Origin: an uncultured bacterium
Lineage (GTDB): Bacteria > Bacillota > Clostridia > Lachnospirales > Lachnospiraceae
DNA: 29,206 nt
Direction of reading: 5' to 3'
Assembly: GCA_946061355.1 (NCBI GenBank)
Contig: CAMGRE010000004.1
Location: forward strand, 1 to 29,206
In this document: piece after piece, positions 8,885 through 16,173 of the stretch
How positions within the stretch are numbered: the first letter of the stretch is position 1
How the letters are laid out: each line of letters starts with the position of its first letter
Notes under the pieces: model-generated
The model's database searches: none
Told to the model about the DNA's origin: nothing
The model's input: only the letters and a program-made list of their open reading frames with translations
Program-made: the position numbers and the translations under genes

Positions 8885-8914
8885 ATTTTGCCGATTCTTT
8901 GCGGAAAATGTCAA
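8885..8914 (-). promoter_or_regulatory. Promoter for the 85-aa gene
   Basis: On the minus strand a consensus -35 TTGACA (8909-8914) is followed after 18 bases by CAAAAT (8885-8890), a 4/6 match to the -10 consensus, 23 bases before the start codon. It belongs to the 221-base gap between this gene and nfo, which otherwise holds the nfo promoter. Confidence 0.5.
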
Positions 8915-8998
8915 GTTCCGTTTTCCGATTTTGGTCCACATGGCATATTGTAGCATTCCGGGCTTCATCTGTCAAAAAATACAAAATGCTGAAACTGT

Positions 8999-9027
8999 TT
9001 CCCATTCGGTTGCGGATGTGATAAAAT
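8999..9027 (+). promoter_or_regulatory. Probable promoter for nfo group
   Basis: An extended -10 element, TG-A-TAAAAT (core 9022-9027), lies 17 bases after a weak -35 TTCCCA (8999-9004). The expected start point near 9034 leaves a leader of about 50 bases before nfo. It is divergent to the promoter of the 85-aa gene. Confidence 0.45.
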
Positions 9028-9083
9028 AAAACTGTATTTTGTTATGTGGAGACAATTGCTTTAACAGAACAGGAGAACAGTTT

Positions 9084-9920
9084 ATGCTCACGATTGGTTG
9101 TCATCTGTCGGCTTCCAAAGGCTATCTTGCCATGGGAAAGGAAGCCGTGAAGATCGGCGCTAACACATTTCAGTATTTTACAAGGAATCCCAGGGGTGGG
9201 GCAGTGAAACCGCTGGACCTTGCAGATGTGGAGGCATACAGGACATTTGCAAAGGAAAACGGTATTGAGAAGATCCTTGCACATGCACCGTATACGTTAA
9301 ATGCCTGTGCAAAGGACGATTCCATCCGGGATTTTGCGTTGCGCACCATGAAGGATGATCTGGACAGACTGTCGCATCTGCCGGAATCCATGTATAATTT
9401 CCATCCGGGCAGTCATGTGAGCCAGGGAGCGGAGCAGGGGATCGAGCTCATTGCCGATCTGTTGAACAGGGTGCTCACGCGGGAGCAGCCTACCACGGTT
9501 CTGCTGGAGACCATGTCAGGAAAAGGATCGGAAGTTGGGAGAAACTTTGAGGAACTAAGGGCGATCATTGATCGCGTGGAATGTAAGGAGAAGCTGGGCG
9601 TGTGTCTTGACACCTGTCATGTGTATGACGGCGGTTACGATATTGTGGACAGTCTGGATGAGGTGATAGCCGAGTTTGACCGGATTGTTGGTTTGGAACG
9701 GCTGTGTGCGGTTCATATCAATGACAGCAAGAATCCGTTTGCGAGCCATAAAGACCGACATGAGAAAATCGGTCTCGGCTTCATCGGAACGGAAGCCTTT
9801 GCGAGGATCATCAACCATCCTGCATTGAGAAAACTGCCCTTCTATCTGGAGACACCGAATGAGCTTGACGGTTATCAGCAGGAGATTGAACTGTTGCGCG
9901 GATTATATCATGAATCATAA
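9084..9920 (+). CDS. nfo: Endonuclease IV (AP endonuclease)
   Basis: Base-excision repair enzyme that cuts DNA 5' to abasic sites using three zinc ions. The ATG at 9084 has AGGAG eight bases upstream and gives 278 aa beginning MLTIGCHLSASKGY, the normal family start; an upstream in-frame ATG at 9039 would add unlikely residues. The metal ligands of the TIM barrel are all seen: AHAPYTLN, NFHPGSHV, LLETMSGKG, CLDTCHVYDGGYD, AVHINDSK, DRHEKIGLGFIG and LETPNE. The frame has the family's usual length. It starts a plus-strand group with the DUF1015 gene, glgB and the mechanosensitive channel, although these functions are unrelated to repair. Confidence 0.97.
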   Translation: MLTIGCHLSASKGYLAMGKEAVKIGANTFQYFTRNPRGGAVKPLDLADVEAYRTFAKENGIEKILAHAPYTLNACAKDDSIRDFALRTMKDDLDRLSHLPESMYNFHPGSHVSQGAEQGIELIADLLNRVLTREQPTTVLLETMSGKGSEVGRNFEELRAIIDRVECKEKLGVCLDTCHVYDGGYDIVDSLDEVIAEFDRIVGLERLCAVHINDSKNPFASHKDRHEKIGLGFIGTEAFARIINHPALRKLPFYLETPNELDGYQQEIELLRGLYHES

Positions 9921-9944
9921 ATAAAAATACGGAGGAGACAAATT

Positions 9945-11189
9945 ATGGCAGACATCAGACCTTTTCGTGCGATCCGTCCCAAAGAGGGGCTGGAGGCAGA
10001 GATTGCAGCGCTTCCCTATGACGTGTATAACCGGGAGGAGGCCAGAGAGGCAGTGCAGGGCAAGCCGCTTTCCTTTTTGAATATTGACAGAGCGGAGACA
10101 CAGTTTGCACCGGATGCAGACATGTACGGTGACTTTGTTTATGAGAAGGCGCGCGATATGCTGGATCATATGATACAGGCAGGGCAGTTCGTTCAGGATC
10201 CGGAATCGTGTTATTACATATACGAACTGACGATGAATGGCAGGAGCCAGACGGGGATCGTTGCCTGTGCGAGCGTGGATGATTATGTGAATCAGGTGAT
10301 CAAAAAGCATGAAAATACGCGCGCGGAGAAGGAGGAGGACAGGATTCGCCATGTGGATGTATGCAGCGCACAGACAGGCCCCATCTTTCTCGCATATCGT
10401 GCAAAAAGGGAACTGACTGACATAGTCAATGGAATAAAGCAGACGGATTCGCTGTATGATTTTACAAGTGAGGACGAAATCCGGCACAGAGTATGGAAAA
10501 TTTCTGATCCTGTTGTTGTGAATGGAATAAGGGATCATTTTACAAAGATACAGACGATCTATATTGCGGACGGGCATCACAGATGTGCTTCTGCCGTAAA
10601 AGTCGGTCTTAAACGCAGAGAGACAAAGCCGGATTATACCGGAGAGGAGGAATTTAATTATTTCCTTTCCGTTCTGTTCCCGGATGAGGAACTCATGATC
10701 ATGGATTATAACCGTGTGGTGAAGGATTTGAACGGCCTGACGGAGGAAGCATTTCTTGAACGGGTAAAGCAAAAGTTCTGTGTGGAGTGTCTCGGAGATA
10801 ACGTCGTTGCACCGGCACACAAGGGGCAGGTCTGTATGTATCTGGGCGGGAAATGGTATCGTCTGGATTATACGCGTGATCTGACAGGCAGAAATCCCGT
10901 GGAAGCACTCGATGTCTCTGTGCTGCAGAATGAACTTCTCGAGCCGGTTCTCGGGATTCATGATCCCAAGACGGATGACAGGATCGACTTCGTCGGAGGC
11001 ATAAGAGGGCTTGCAGAACTGGAACGCCGTGTCAGACAGGATTGTAAGGTTGCTTTTGCAATGTATCCGACGTCCATTCAGGAGTTGTTTGCAGTCTCGG
11101 ATGCAGGGCTTCTGATGCCGCCAAAGTCCACATGGTTTGAGCCGAAACTCAGAAGCGGCATTTTTATTCACCGGATAGAGAGGCTGTAG
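9945..11189 (+). CDS. DUF1015 family protein
   Basis: A 414-aa soluble protein of a widespread uncharacterised family. Recognised by the start MADIRPFRAIRPKEG, the charged motif KHENTRAEKEEDR with SAQTGPIFLAY (about residues 121-150) and the conserved ADGHHRCASAVK (about 207-220). Its exact role is unknown. In many clostridia members sit near serine-synthesis genes; here serC-serA is about 3 kb upstream but is separated by a terminator and a convergent gene. A GGAGGAG ribosome site precedes the ATG, and the gene lies between nfo (24 bases upstream) and glgB (12 bases downstream), so it is probably in one transcript with them. The HH pair in ADGHHR may be catalytic or metal-binding, which is inference only. 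Confidence 0.88.
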   Translation: MADIRPFRAIRPKEGLEAEIAALPYDVYNREEAREAVQGKPLSFLNIDRAETQFAPDADMYGDFVYEKARDMLDHMIQAGQFVQDPESCYYIYELTMNGRSQTGIVACASVDDYVNQVIKKHENTRAEKEEDRIRHVDVCSAQTGPIFLAYRAKRELTDIVNGIKQTDSLYDFTSEDEIRHRVWKISDPVVVNGIRDHFTKIQTIYIADGHHRCASAVKVGLKRRETKPDYTGEEEFNYFLSVLFPDEELMIMDYNRVVKDLNGLTEEAFLERVKQKFCVECLGDNVVAPAHKGQVCMYLGGKWYRLDYTRDLTGRNPVEALDVSVLQNELLEPVLGIHDPKTDDRIDFVGGIRGLAELERRVRQDCKVAFAMYPTSIQELFAVSDAGLLMPPKSTWFEPKLRSGIFIHRIERL

Positions 11190-11201
11190 GAGGAAAAGGG
11201 T

Positions 11202-13658
11202 ATGAATGAAAAACTGTATAAATTAATGAATTGGCCGGAAATTGAGGAACTTGTTTATTCTGAGTGTGATAATCCCAATAAATTGCTGGGAGCACAGAAA
11301 GTGGGCAGAAATCTTTTGGTTCAGGGATTTTTCCCGGACAGCCGCAGTGTGAAGCTGCGCAGCAAGGACGGCGCAAAGGCATGTGCGATGGAGTGTGTGG
11401 ATGAGGCCGGTTTCTATGCGGCGCTTGTGCCCGAAAAGGATTATGCGGCAGGCTATGAATATCTTGTCCATGACGGCAAAAAAGAGCATGTGCGCCAAGA
11501 GGTTTATCGCTTTGATCCGGTGATCACGAAAGAAGATACAGACCGGTTTGCGGCGGGAATCCATTATTCGGTCTATAAGATATTGGGAGCACACCTCATG
11601 ACAATCGATGGAGTAAAAGGTGTTCACTTTGCTGTGTGGGCACCGAATGCACACCGTGTCAGTGTGGTGGGAGATTTCAATCATTGGGACGGCAGAGTGC
11701 ACCAGATGCGCAGACTCTGGGATTCCGGTATTTTTGAACTGTTCCTGCCGGATGCGAAAGTGGGTCAGAATTATAAATTTGAGATCAAACTGCGGGATGG
11801 TCTCACCTATCTGAAATCGGATCCCTATGGGTTTGCAGCGCAGCTCAGACCGGAGACGGCTTCCGTGATCGCAGATATCAACCATTTCAAATGGGAGGAT
11901 GATGAGTGGATTGCAAAGAGAGAGTCGGAATGTGGTCAGGATTTGCCGATGAGTATCTACGAACTGTATCTGGGCTCTTTTTCCAGACCGGACAAGGAGA
12001 GTTATGTAAACTACAGAGAGTTGGCCCCGAAGATCATCGATTATGTAAAAAAAATGGGGTATACTCATATAGAGCTGATGCCTGTGATGGAGCATCCCTT
12101 TGACGGTTCCTGGGGGTATCAGGTGATCGGGTATTATGCGCCTACGGCAAGATACGGGACTCCGGAGGACTTTATGTATTTCATGAACGAGATGCACAAG
12201 GCGGGGATCGGAGTGATCTTAGACTGGGTGCCGGCACATTTCCCGAGAGATGTTCACGGTCTTTCCAATTTTGACGGAACGTGCCTGTACGAACATCTTG
12301 ATCCCAGACAGGGAGCGCATCCGGACTGGGGCACATTGATCTACAATTACGGCAGACCGCAGGTGAGCAATTATCTGATCGCCAATGCATTGTTCTGGAT
12401 CAACCAGTATCATGCAGACGGACTTCGTATGGACGCAGTGGCATCCATGCTTTATCTGGATTACGGCAAGCAGGACGGGCAGTGGGTTGCCAATATGTAT
12501 GGCGGAAATGAGAATCTGGAGGCAATTGAGTTCTTGAGACATCTGAACTCTATTGTGGCAAAGACCGGAAGAGGCGCTGTGTGCATTGCTGAGGAATCGA
12601 CGGCATGGCCGATGGTCACAGGACATCTGAAGGAGGGTGGTCTGGGATTTGCATATAAGTGGAACATGGGCTGGATGAACGATTATCTTCAGTATATAAA
12701 ATATGATCCGTTTTTCAGATCTCATCATCACGGCGAACTGACCTTCAGTATGATCTATGCCTACAGTGAGAAATTTGTTCTGGAATTTTCCCATGATGAG
12801 GTCGTGCACGGTAAGGGCTCACTGATCGGCAAGATGCCGGGAGAGCGGCCGGAGAAATTTGCCAATCTGCGTCTGACCTTTGGACATATGATGATGCATC
12901 CCGGCAGGAAATTATTGTTTATGGGGCAGGATATCGGAGAATTTGACGAGTGGAACGAAGAACGCGAGGTAGAGTGGGAACTGCTTCAGTATCCTGAACA
13001 TCAGGGTGTAAACCGGCTGATGGCTGATCTGAACCGGATGTACCGGGAGCAGCCGGCGCTTTATGCGCTTGATTCCGATAAGGATGGCTTTGAGTGGATC
13101 AACAGCATTTCCGCCAATGAATGTGTGCTGGTGTTCCTCCGCAAGAGCAATGTGCCGGAGGAGACACTGCTTGTCGTAGAAAATTTTGCCAATGTCGAGA
13201 GGAAAAACTATAAGATTGGCGTTCCGTTTGCCGGAAAATACAAGGAAATCCTGTCAACGGATATGAAAGTTTACGGCGGACAGGGAATCGGCAATCCGAG
13301 AGTGAAGGAATCAAAGCCTGTTGAGTGCGATGACAGGGAACAGTCCATTCAGATCAGAATGGCTCCGCTCTCCGTTCATGTGTTCTCCTGTACACCTTAC
13401 ACAGAGGAGGAACTGCTTGAACTTAAGAAAATTGAAGTGGAAAAGCAGATGGAAGAACTGAAAAAGGAAGTGGAGAAGAAAGAGGCCGAGAAAGCGGCAC
13501 TGGAAAAGAAGGTGTCGGCAAAGAAAACAGCGGTGAAGAAAGCAGCGCAGGAAAAAGTGCCGGCAAAGAAAACAGCGTCAGCCGGGATAGCAGCAGTAAA
13601 GAAAGCGCCGCAGAAAAAGGCAACAGCAAAGAAAACGCAGAAAAAAGAGGAGAAATAA
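11202..13658 (+). CDS. glgB: 1,4-alpha-glucan branching enzyme with Lys/Ala-rich tail
   Basis: Makes alpha-1,6 branches in glycogen. Order of parts in 818 aa: an N-terminal beta domain (1-105), a CBM48 domain (about 130-215, AVWAPNAHRVSVVGDFN), a GH13 barrel (about 250-610) and an all-beta C-domain to about 733. Catalytic residues: Asp411 in GLRMDAVAS, Glu464 in IAEEST and His531-Asp532 in FSHDEVVHG. Residues 735-818 form an extension absent from ordinary GlgB: a charged probable coiled coil followed by repeats of AKKTA/VKKA type, like histone H1 tails. The tail is encoded in frame and not by a sequencing error, since the MscS gene starts at its stop codon. An AGGAGG site precedes the ATG. 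No other glycogen genes are in the window, so glgB stands apart from a glg operon. Confidence 0.95.
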   Translation: MNEKLYKLMNWPEIEELVYSECDNPNKLLGAQKVGRNLLVQGFFPDSRSVKLRSKDGAKACAMECVDEAGFYAALVPEKDYAAGYEYLVHDGKKEHVRQEVYRFDPVITKEDTDRFAAGIHYSVYKILGAHLMTIDGVKGVHFAVWAPNAHRVSVVGDFNHWDGRVHQMRRLWDSGIFELFLPDAKVGQNYKFEIKLRDGLTYLKSDPYGFAAQLRPETASVIADINHFKWEDDEWIAKRESECGQDLPMSIYELYLGSFSRPDKESYVNYRELAPKIIDYVKKMGYTHIELMPVMEHPFDGSWGYQVIGYYAPTARYGTPEDFMYFMNEMHKAGIGVILDWVPAHFPRDVHGLSNFDGTCLYEHLDPRQGAHPDWGTLIYNYGRPQVSNYLIANALFWINQYHADGLRMDAVASMLYLDYGKQDGQWVANMYGGNENLEAIEFLRHLNSIVAKTGRGAVCIAEESTAWPMVTGHLKEGGLGFAYKWNMGWMNDYLQYIKYDPFFRSHHHGELTFSMIYAYSEKFVLEFSHDEVVHGKGSLIGKMPGERPEKFANLRLTFGHMMMHPGRKLLFMGQDIGEFDEWNEEREVEWELLQYPEHQGVNRLMADLNRMYREQPALYALDSDKDGFEWINSISANECVLVFLRKSNVPEETLLVVENFANVERKNYKIGVPFAGKYKEILSTDMKVYGGQGIGNPRVKESKPVECDDREQSIQIRMAPLSVHVFSCTPYTEEELLELKKIEVEKQMEELKKEVEKKEAEKAALEKKVSAKKTAVKKAAQEKVPAKKTASAGIAAVKKAPQKKATAKKTQKKEEK
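13512..13577 (+). repeat. Imperfect direct repeat in glgB tail
   Basis: Two 21-base copies at 13512-13532 and 13557-13577 differ by one base and are 45 bases apart; a shorter third copy of the core lies at 13626-13636. They encode the (S/P)AKKTA units. Repeat-driven expansion and contraction of the tail is a plausible origin of its variable length. Confidence 0.8.
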
Positions 13659-14504
13659 ATGGAATCGGAAATAGATGTTGGACTGATTGAGAAATTTTTG
13701 CAGGAACTGCCGGAGAAGGCGCTGCATCTGGGAATCCGCGTTGTGTTGGCTGCGGTGTTCCTGTTTGTCGGGCTGGAGCTTGTGAAACTGATTCGGAAGC
13801 TGCTAAAAAAATCACTTGCAAAAGCCGGAGCAGATCAGGGAGTGATCCAGTTCCTTGATTCCCTTACAAAGATCGGTCTGACCGTTCTGTTGATCCTGAT
13901 GATCGCGGTGAGCTTCGGACTGGATGCCGCCAGCGTTGTTGCGATGCTGGGTTCGGTCGGTGTTGCCTTTGCACTTGCATTGCAGGGAAGCCTTTCCAAC
14001 TGTGCGGGAGGAGTGCTGATTCTGCTTACAAAGCCGTTTAAGGTTGGCGATTATATCATTGAGGGCAATAAGGGGCAGGAGGGTACGGTCAAGGAAATCC
14101 AGCTTTTTTATACCAAGCTGCTCACAGTGGATGGCACGGTGGTCACACTGCCAAACGGAGCGCTCGCGAACAATCATATTACCAATTACTCCACGATGCC
14201 GGAGCGGCGTCTGGATCTGACTGTCGGCATCTCCTATGAGGCGGATGTGAAAACGGCAAAGAGGATCTTGATGGAGCTTCTGCAGAGGGAAGAGATGGTA
14301 TTGAAAAGCCAGCCGATGGATGTGTTTGTCGATGACCTGGCAGACAGCGCGGTCGTGCTGCATGTGCGTTGCTGGGTGAAAAACGAAGACTATTGGCCGG
14401 AACGGGGCAGACTGCCGGAAGAGATGAAGTATGTGCTTGATCAGAGCGGAATCGGCATTCCCTATCCGCAAATGGATGTACATGTAAGAAATGCCGATGC
14501 CTGA
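13659..14504 (+). CDS. MscS-type small-conductance mechanosensitive channel
   Basis: Membrane channel that releases solutes upon osmotic downshock. The 281-aa product has three hydrophobic segments (about 22-46, 66-90 and 92-128); the last carries the Gly/Ala-rich pore helix VGVAFALALQGSLSN followed by GGVLILLTKPFKVGDYI, characteristic of MscS. A cytoplasmic beta domain (VTLPNGALANNHITNYS) and alpha/beta end (about 180-281) follow. The start codon comes right after the glgB stop (AAATAAATG), and the ribosome site lies within the glgB tail, so translation is coupled. A strong terminator follows. Length and organisation are normal for a short MscS (MscS or YkuT/YbdG-like subtype not resolved). 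Confidence 0.93.
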   Translation: MESEIDVGLIEKFLQELPEKALHLGIRVVLAAVFLFVGLELVKLIRKLLKKSLAKAGADQGVIQFLDSLTKIGLTVLLILMIAVSFGLDAASVVAMLGSVGVAFALALQGSLSNCAGGVLILLTKPFKVGDYIIEGNKGQEGTVKEIQLFYTKLLTVDGTVVTLPNGALANNHITNYSTMPERRLDLTVGISYEADVKTAKRILMELLQREEMVLKSQPMDVFVDDLADSAVVLHVRCWVKNEDYWPERGRLPEEMKYVLDQSGIGIPYPQMDVHVRNADA

Positions 14505-14524
14505 CACACGGATAGAATAACGAT

Positions 14525-14560
14525 AAAGGAGACTTCCGCATTGCGAAAGTCTCCTTTTTT
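14525..14560 (+). terminator. Rho-independent terminator after MscS gene
   Basis: An 11-bp perfect stem (14525-14535 with 14547-14557), with an inner 3-bp CGC/GCG stem, ends in six T (14555-14560). It closes the nfo-to-MscS group and lies only four bases from the 3' end of the convergent tRNA gene. Read from the minus strand the tail is only TTT, so it may also stop the tRNA transcript, but less efficiently. Confidence 0.9.
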
Positions 14561-14563
14561 AAA

Positions 14564-14636
14564 AGCTGGAAAAGGGACTTGAACCCTCGACCCCTTCATT
14601 ACGAGTGAAGTGCTCTACCGACTGAGCTATTCCAGC
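14564..14636 (-). tRNA. tRNA-Thr (anticodon CGT)
   Basis: The minus strand folds as a complete cloverleaf: a 7-bp acceptor stem (GCTGGAA with TTCCAGC), D-arm GCTC...GAGC, a 5-bp anticodon stem CTTCA/TGAAG around the loop CTCGTAA (anticodon CGT, reads ACG threonine codons), variable loop GGGTC, and a T-arm with loop TTCAAGT. The length is 73 bases including the discriminator; CCA is not encoded. It has its own promoter at 14665-14693 and converges on the MscS gene. Confidence 0.97.
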
Positions 14637-14664
14637 GTGTCCGGCATGACTGCCGACCTATGTT

Positions 14665-14693
14665 ATTATAATGGCAAATGTCTTTTTTTTCAA
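14665..14693 (-). promoter_or_regulatory. Promoter of the tRNA-Thr gene
   Basis: On the minus strand, -35 TTGAAA (14688-14693) and a perfect -10 TATAAT (14665-14670) are exactly 17 bases apart, 28 bases before the tRNA 5' end. This near-consensus arrangement is typical of stable-RNA genes. Confidence 0.85.
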
Positions 14694-14730
14694 GAACTTT
14701 TTTAAAGTTCCCATTTATAAGAGCCAAAAC

Positions 14731-14748
14731 GTTTACAGATCTGTAAAC
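14731..14748 (-). terminator. Hairpin at the end of the minus-strand membrane protein gene
   Basis: A perfect 18-bp palindrome (half-site GTTTACAGA) overlaps the stop codon of the minus-strand gene and is followed on that strand by GTTTTGG. The short T run makes it a weak terminator candidate. A second inverted repeat, GAACTTT with a 3-base loop (14694-14710), lies just beyond it and touches the tRNA -35 box. Confidence 0.4.
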
Positions 14749-15296
14749 AGACCATTGTAGAAAGTAATATTGATCTCCTTGAGATAGTTCGTATTCCGGT
14801 TCACAATCCAGAAATCATACACGCCTTCTGTTCCCTTTCCGACATTGCGTGCCCGAAATGCTGCTGCGGTATTTTCAAGAAGCTCTGTGTTAGTGTAGTC
14901 ATCGGACAAATTGAACAGATCAAGGAGCGTCTCTTCCGTATAAGGAATATCGTCTTCAATATGGATGCGGACGAGAGTCGAAGGCTGATCGTTCTCAACA
15001 AGATACATAAACTCTTTTGTACCGTAATGATAACTGATCATGTCGCAATAATTAATTTTGCCGTCATCGGACTGTGAGATCTCATATTGCCACTGATTGA
15101 CCGAATCCGGATTCCCCAGTCTCTTTTGAAGCTCTTCCGCAGAGATCTCCTTAAAGGAAACCGGGTCAAAATACGGTTCGGCGGAAGCGGAAGCATCCGC
15201 ATTGATCTTGATTGAGATGATCAGGAACAATGTGGAGACGATCAGAAGCAACAATATAATGTGACAGATATAGCCAATGCTTTTTTTGACAGACAT
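14733..15296 (-). CDS. Membrane-anchored extracytoplasmic protein, unknown function
   Basis: I do not recognise this family. The ATG at 15296 is chosen because GAGGA lies eight bases upstream of it; an in-frame ATG at 15311 has no ribosome site. The 187-aa product begins MSVKKS, has one hydrophobic segment (about residues 6-30), then a polar, acidic domain of about 155 residues that would lie outside the membrane. The segment FKEISAEELQKRLGNPDSVNQWQY is consistent with a small alpha/beta folded domain. There are no catalytic motifs, cysteine pairs or repeats that suggest a function. It is a single-gene unit with a possible promoter at 15353-15381 and diverges from the 224-aa gene upstream of the DNA translocase. 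Confidence 0.75.
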   Translation of the reverse strand: MSVKKSIGYICHIILLLLIVSTLFLIISIKINADASASAEPYFDPVSFKEISAEELQKRLGNPDSVNQWQYEISQSDDGKINYCDMISYHYGTKEFMYLVENDQPSTLVRIHIEDDIPYTEETLLDLFNLSDDYTNTELLENTAAAFRARNVGKGTEGVYDFWIVNRNTNYLKEINITFYNGLFTDL

Positions 15297-15352
15297 ACAA
15301 AATATCCTCATAATCTATTCGGGGATCATTTCCCAATATTGCAATGTAGAGA

Positions 15353-15381
15353 ATTTTATCATATTTACATGGAAAAATCTA
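15353..15381 (-). promoter_or_regulatory. Possible promoter of the minus-strand membrane protein gene
   Basis: On the minus strand an extended -10, TG-A-TAAAAT (core 15353-15358), lies about 57 bases before the start codon. The -35 position 17 bases upstream (TAGATT) is poor. The element faces away from the promoter at 15433-15460 in the same 202-base gap. Confidence 0.4.
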
Positions 15382-15432
15382 GTGCTTTTTGACATTTCTT
15401 ATACAATATATGGGGGAGATCTTTTTTGACGG

Positions 15433-15460
15433 TTACAAACTCTTTTTTTTATGCTATAAT
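15433..15460 (+). promoter_or_regulatory. Extended -10 promoter upstream of the 224-aa gene and DNA translocase
   Basis: A consensus extended -10, TG-C-TATAAT (15452-15460), lies 38 bases before the ATG at 15499. The nearest -35 candidate with sound spacing is TTACAA (15433-15438, 16 bases); TTGACG at 15426 is 23 bases away and too far. It probably starts the transcript carrying the 224-aa gene, ftsK and possibly fhs. Confidence 0.6.
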
Positions 15461-15498
15461 GATTCTCGGTATACCCACATTGAATCGAGGCGGGGAAC

Positions 15499-16173
15499 AT
15501 GATATTATCCGAACAGGAATTATGGTATCTGAATGAACTGCTGGGCGGCGGACCGGTTTTTGGAGTTGCTGACTGCTGTCTAAACGTTCAGGATGAGCAA
15601 AGAGTCGTAAGACTGCTGACAGACAAGCAGATATTGGACAAAGAAGGTGCGCTGACCGGGATCGGGAATGATGTAGTGCGGCTGCTTGGCGCCTACAAAA
15701 AAGCTGATGTTTATTTTATGATCAACCATGTCAGGATAGCCCTTCATGACAGCGATGCGATGGTCAACCTTTATGAAAATGTAGAACGCAGAACTTATTA
15801 TATGACGATGATCCCCAAGGGGGAATTCCTGTATCAGATTCTGAAGGAATTTCCGGTTCTGAGGAAACTGTTCCCGGGCAGAAATACTTTCAAAAAGCAG
15901 ATGACTTATAAGATGTGGCGGGAAAAAGAAAAAGAGATTGTGCGATCCTATGATAATTCCATATTTTGCCAGATTCATGACAGGGGAAGACTTACTGAGG
16001 CAAAGGTATATTATTGGAATGACCGGGAAATGTGTCGTTATGATATTATTCGCAAAGAGTTTAAGGATTGCGGCAACAGTGAGCTGAGGCAGGATATTCT
16101 GGAAGGCTTACAGCTGCTGAATGGAAAAATGACAGCTAAGGGTGAGGGAAATGGCAACAGACAGGAAGCGTAA
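15499..16173 (+). CDS. Unknown cytoplasmic protein upstream of ftsK (224 aa)
   Basis: I do not recognise the family. The product is soluble with no membrane segment. It opens with a helix and a Gly-rich turn (ELLGGGPVFGVADCC), then VVRLLTDKQIL and LTGIGNDVVRLLGAYKKAD, which look like short helical repeats or a winged-helix-like fold; a basic C-terminal half follows. Its last 23 bases overlap the start of the DNA translocase gene, whose ribosome site lies inside it, so the two are translationally coupled. A promoter with a consensus extended -10 lies upstream. Conservation of this pairing in related genomes would be the best clue to function; none can be assigned here. Confidence 0.8.
   Translation: MILSEQELWYLNELLGGGPVFGVADCCLNVQDEQRVVRLLTDKQILDKEGALTGIGNDVVRLLGAYKKADVYFMINHVRIALHDSDAMVNLYENVERRTYYMTMIPKGEFLYQILKEFPVLRKLFPGRNTFKKQMTYKMWREKEKEIVRSYDNSIFCQIHDRGRLTEAKVYYWNDREMCRYDIIRKEFKDCGNSELRQDILEGLQLLNGKMTAKGEGNGNRQEA

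Noticed and set aside
15389..15394. Perfect TTGACA as a -35 box in the gap before the 224-aa gene
   Set aside because: No -10-like sequence lies 15-19 bases downstream; the region there is GGGGGA. The extended -10 at 15452-15460 is the better promoter.
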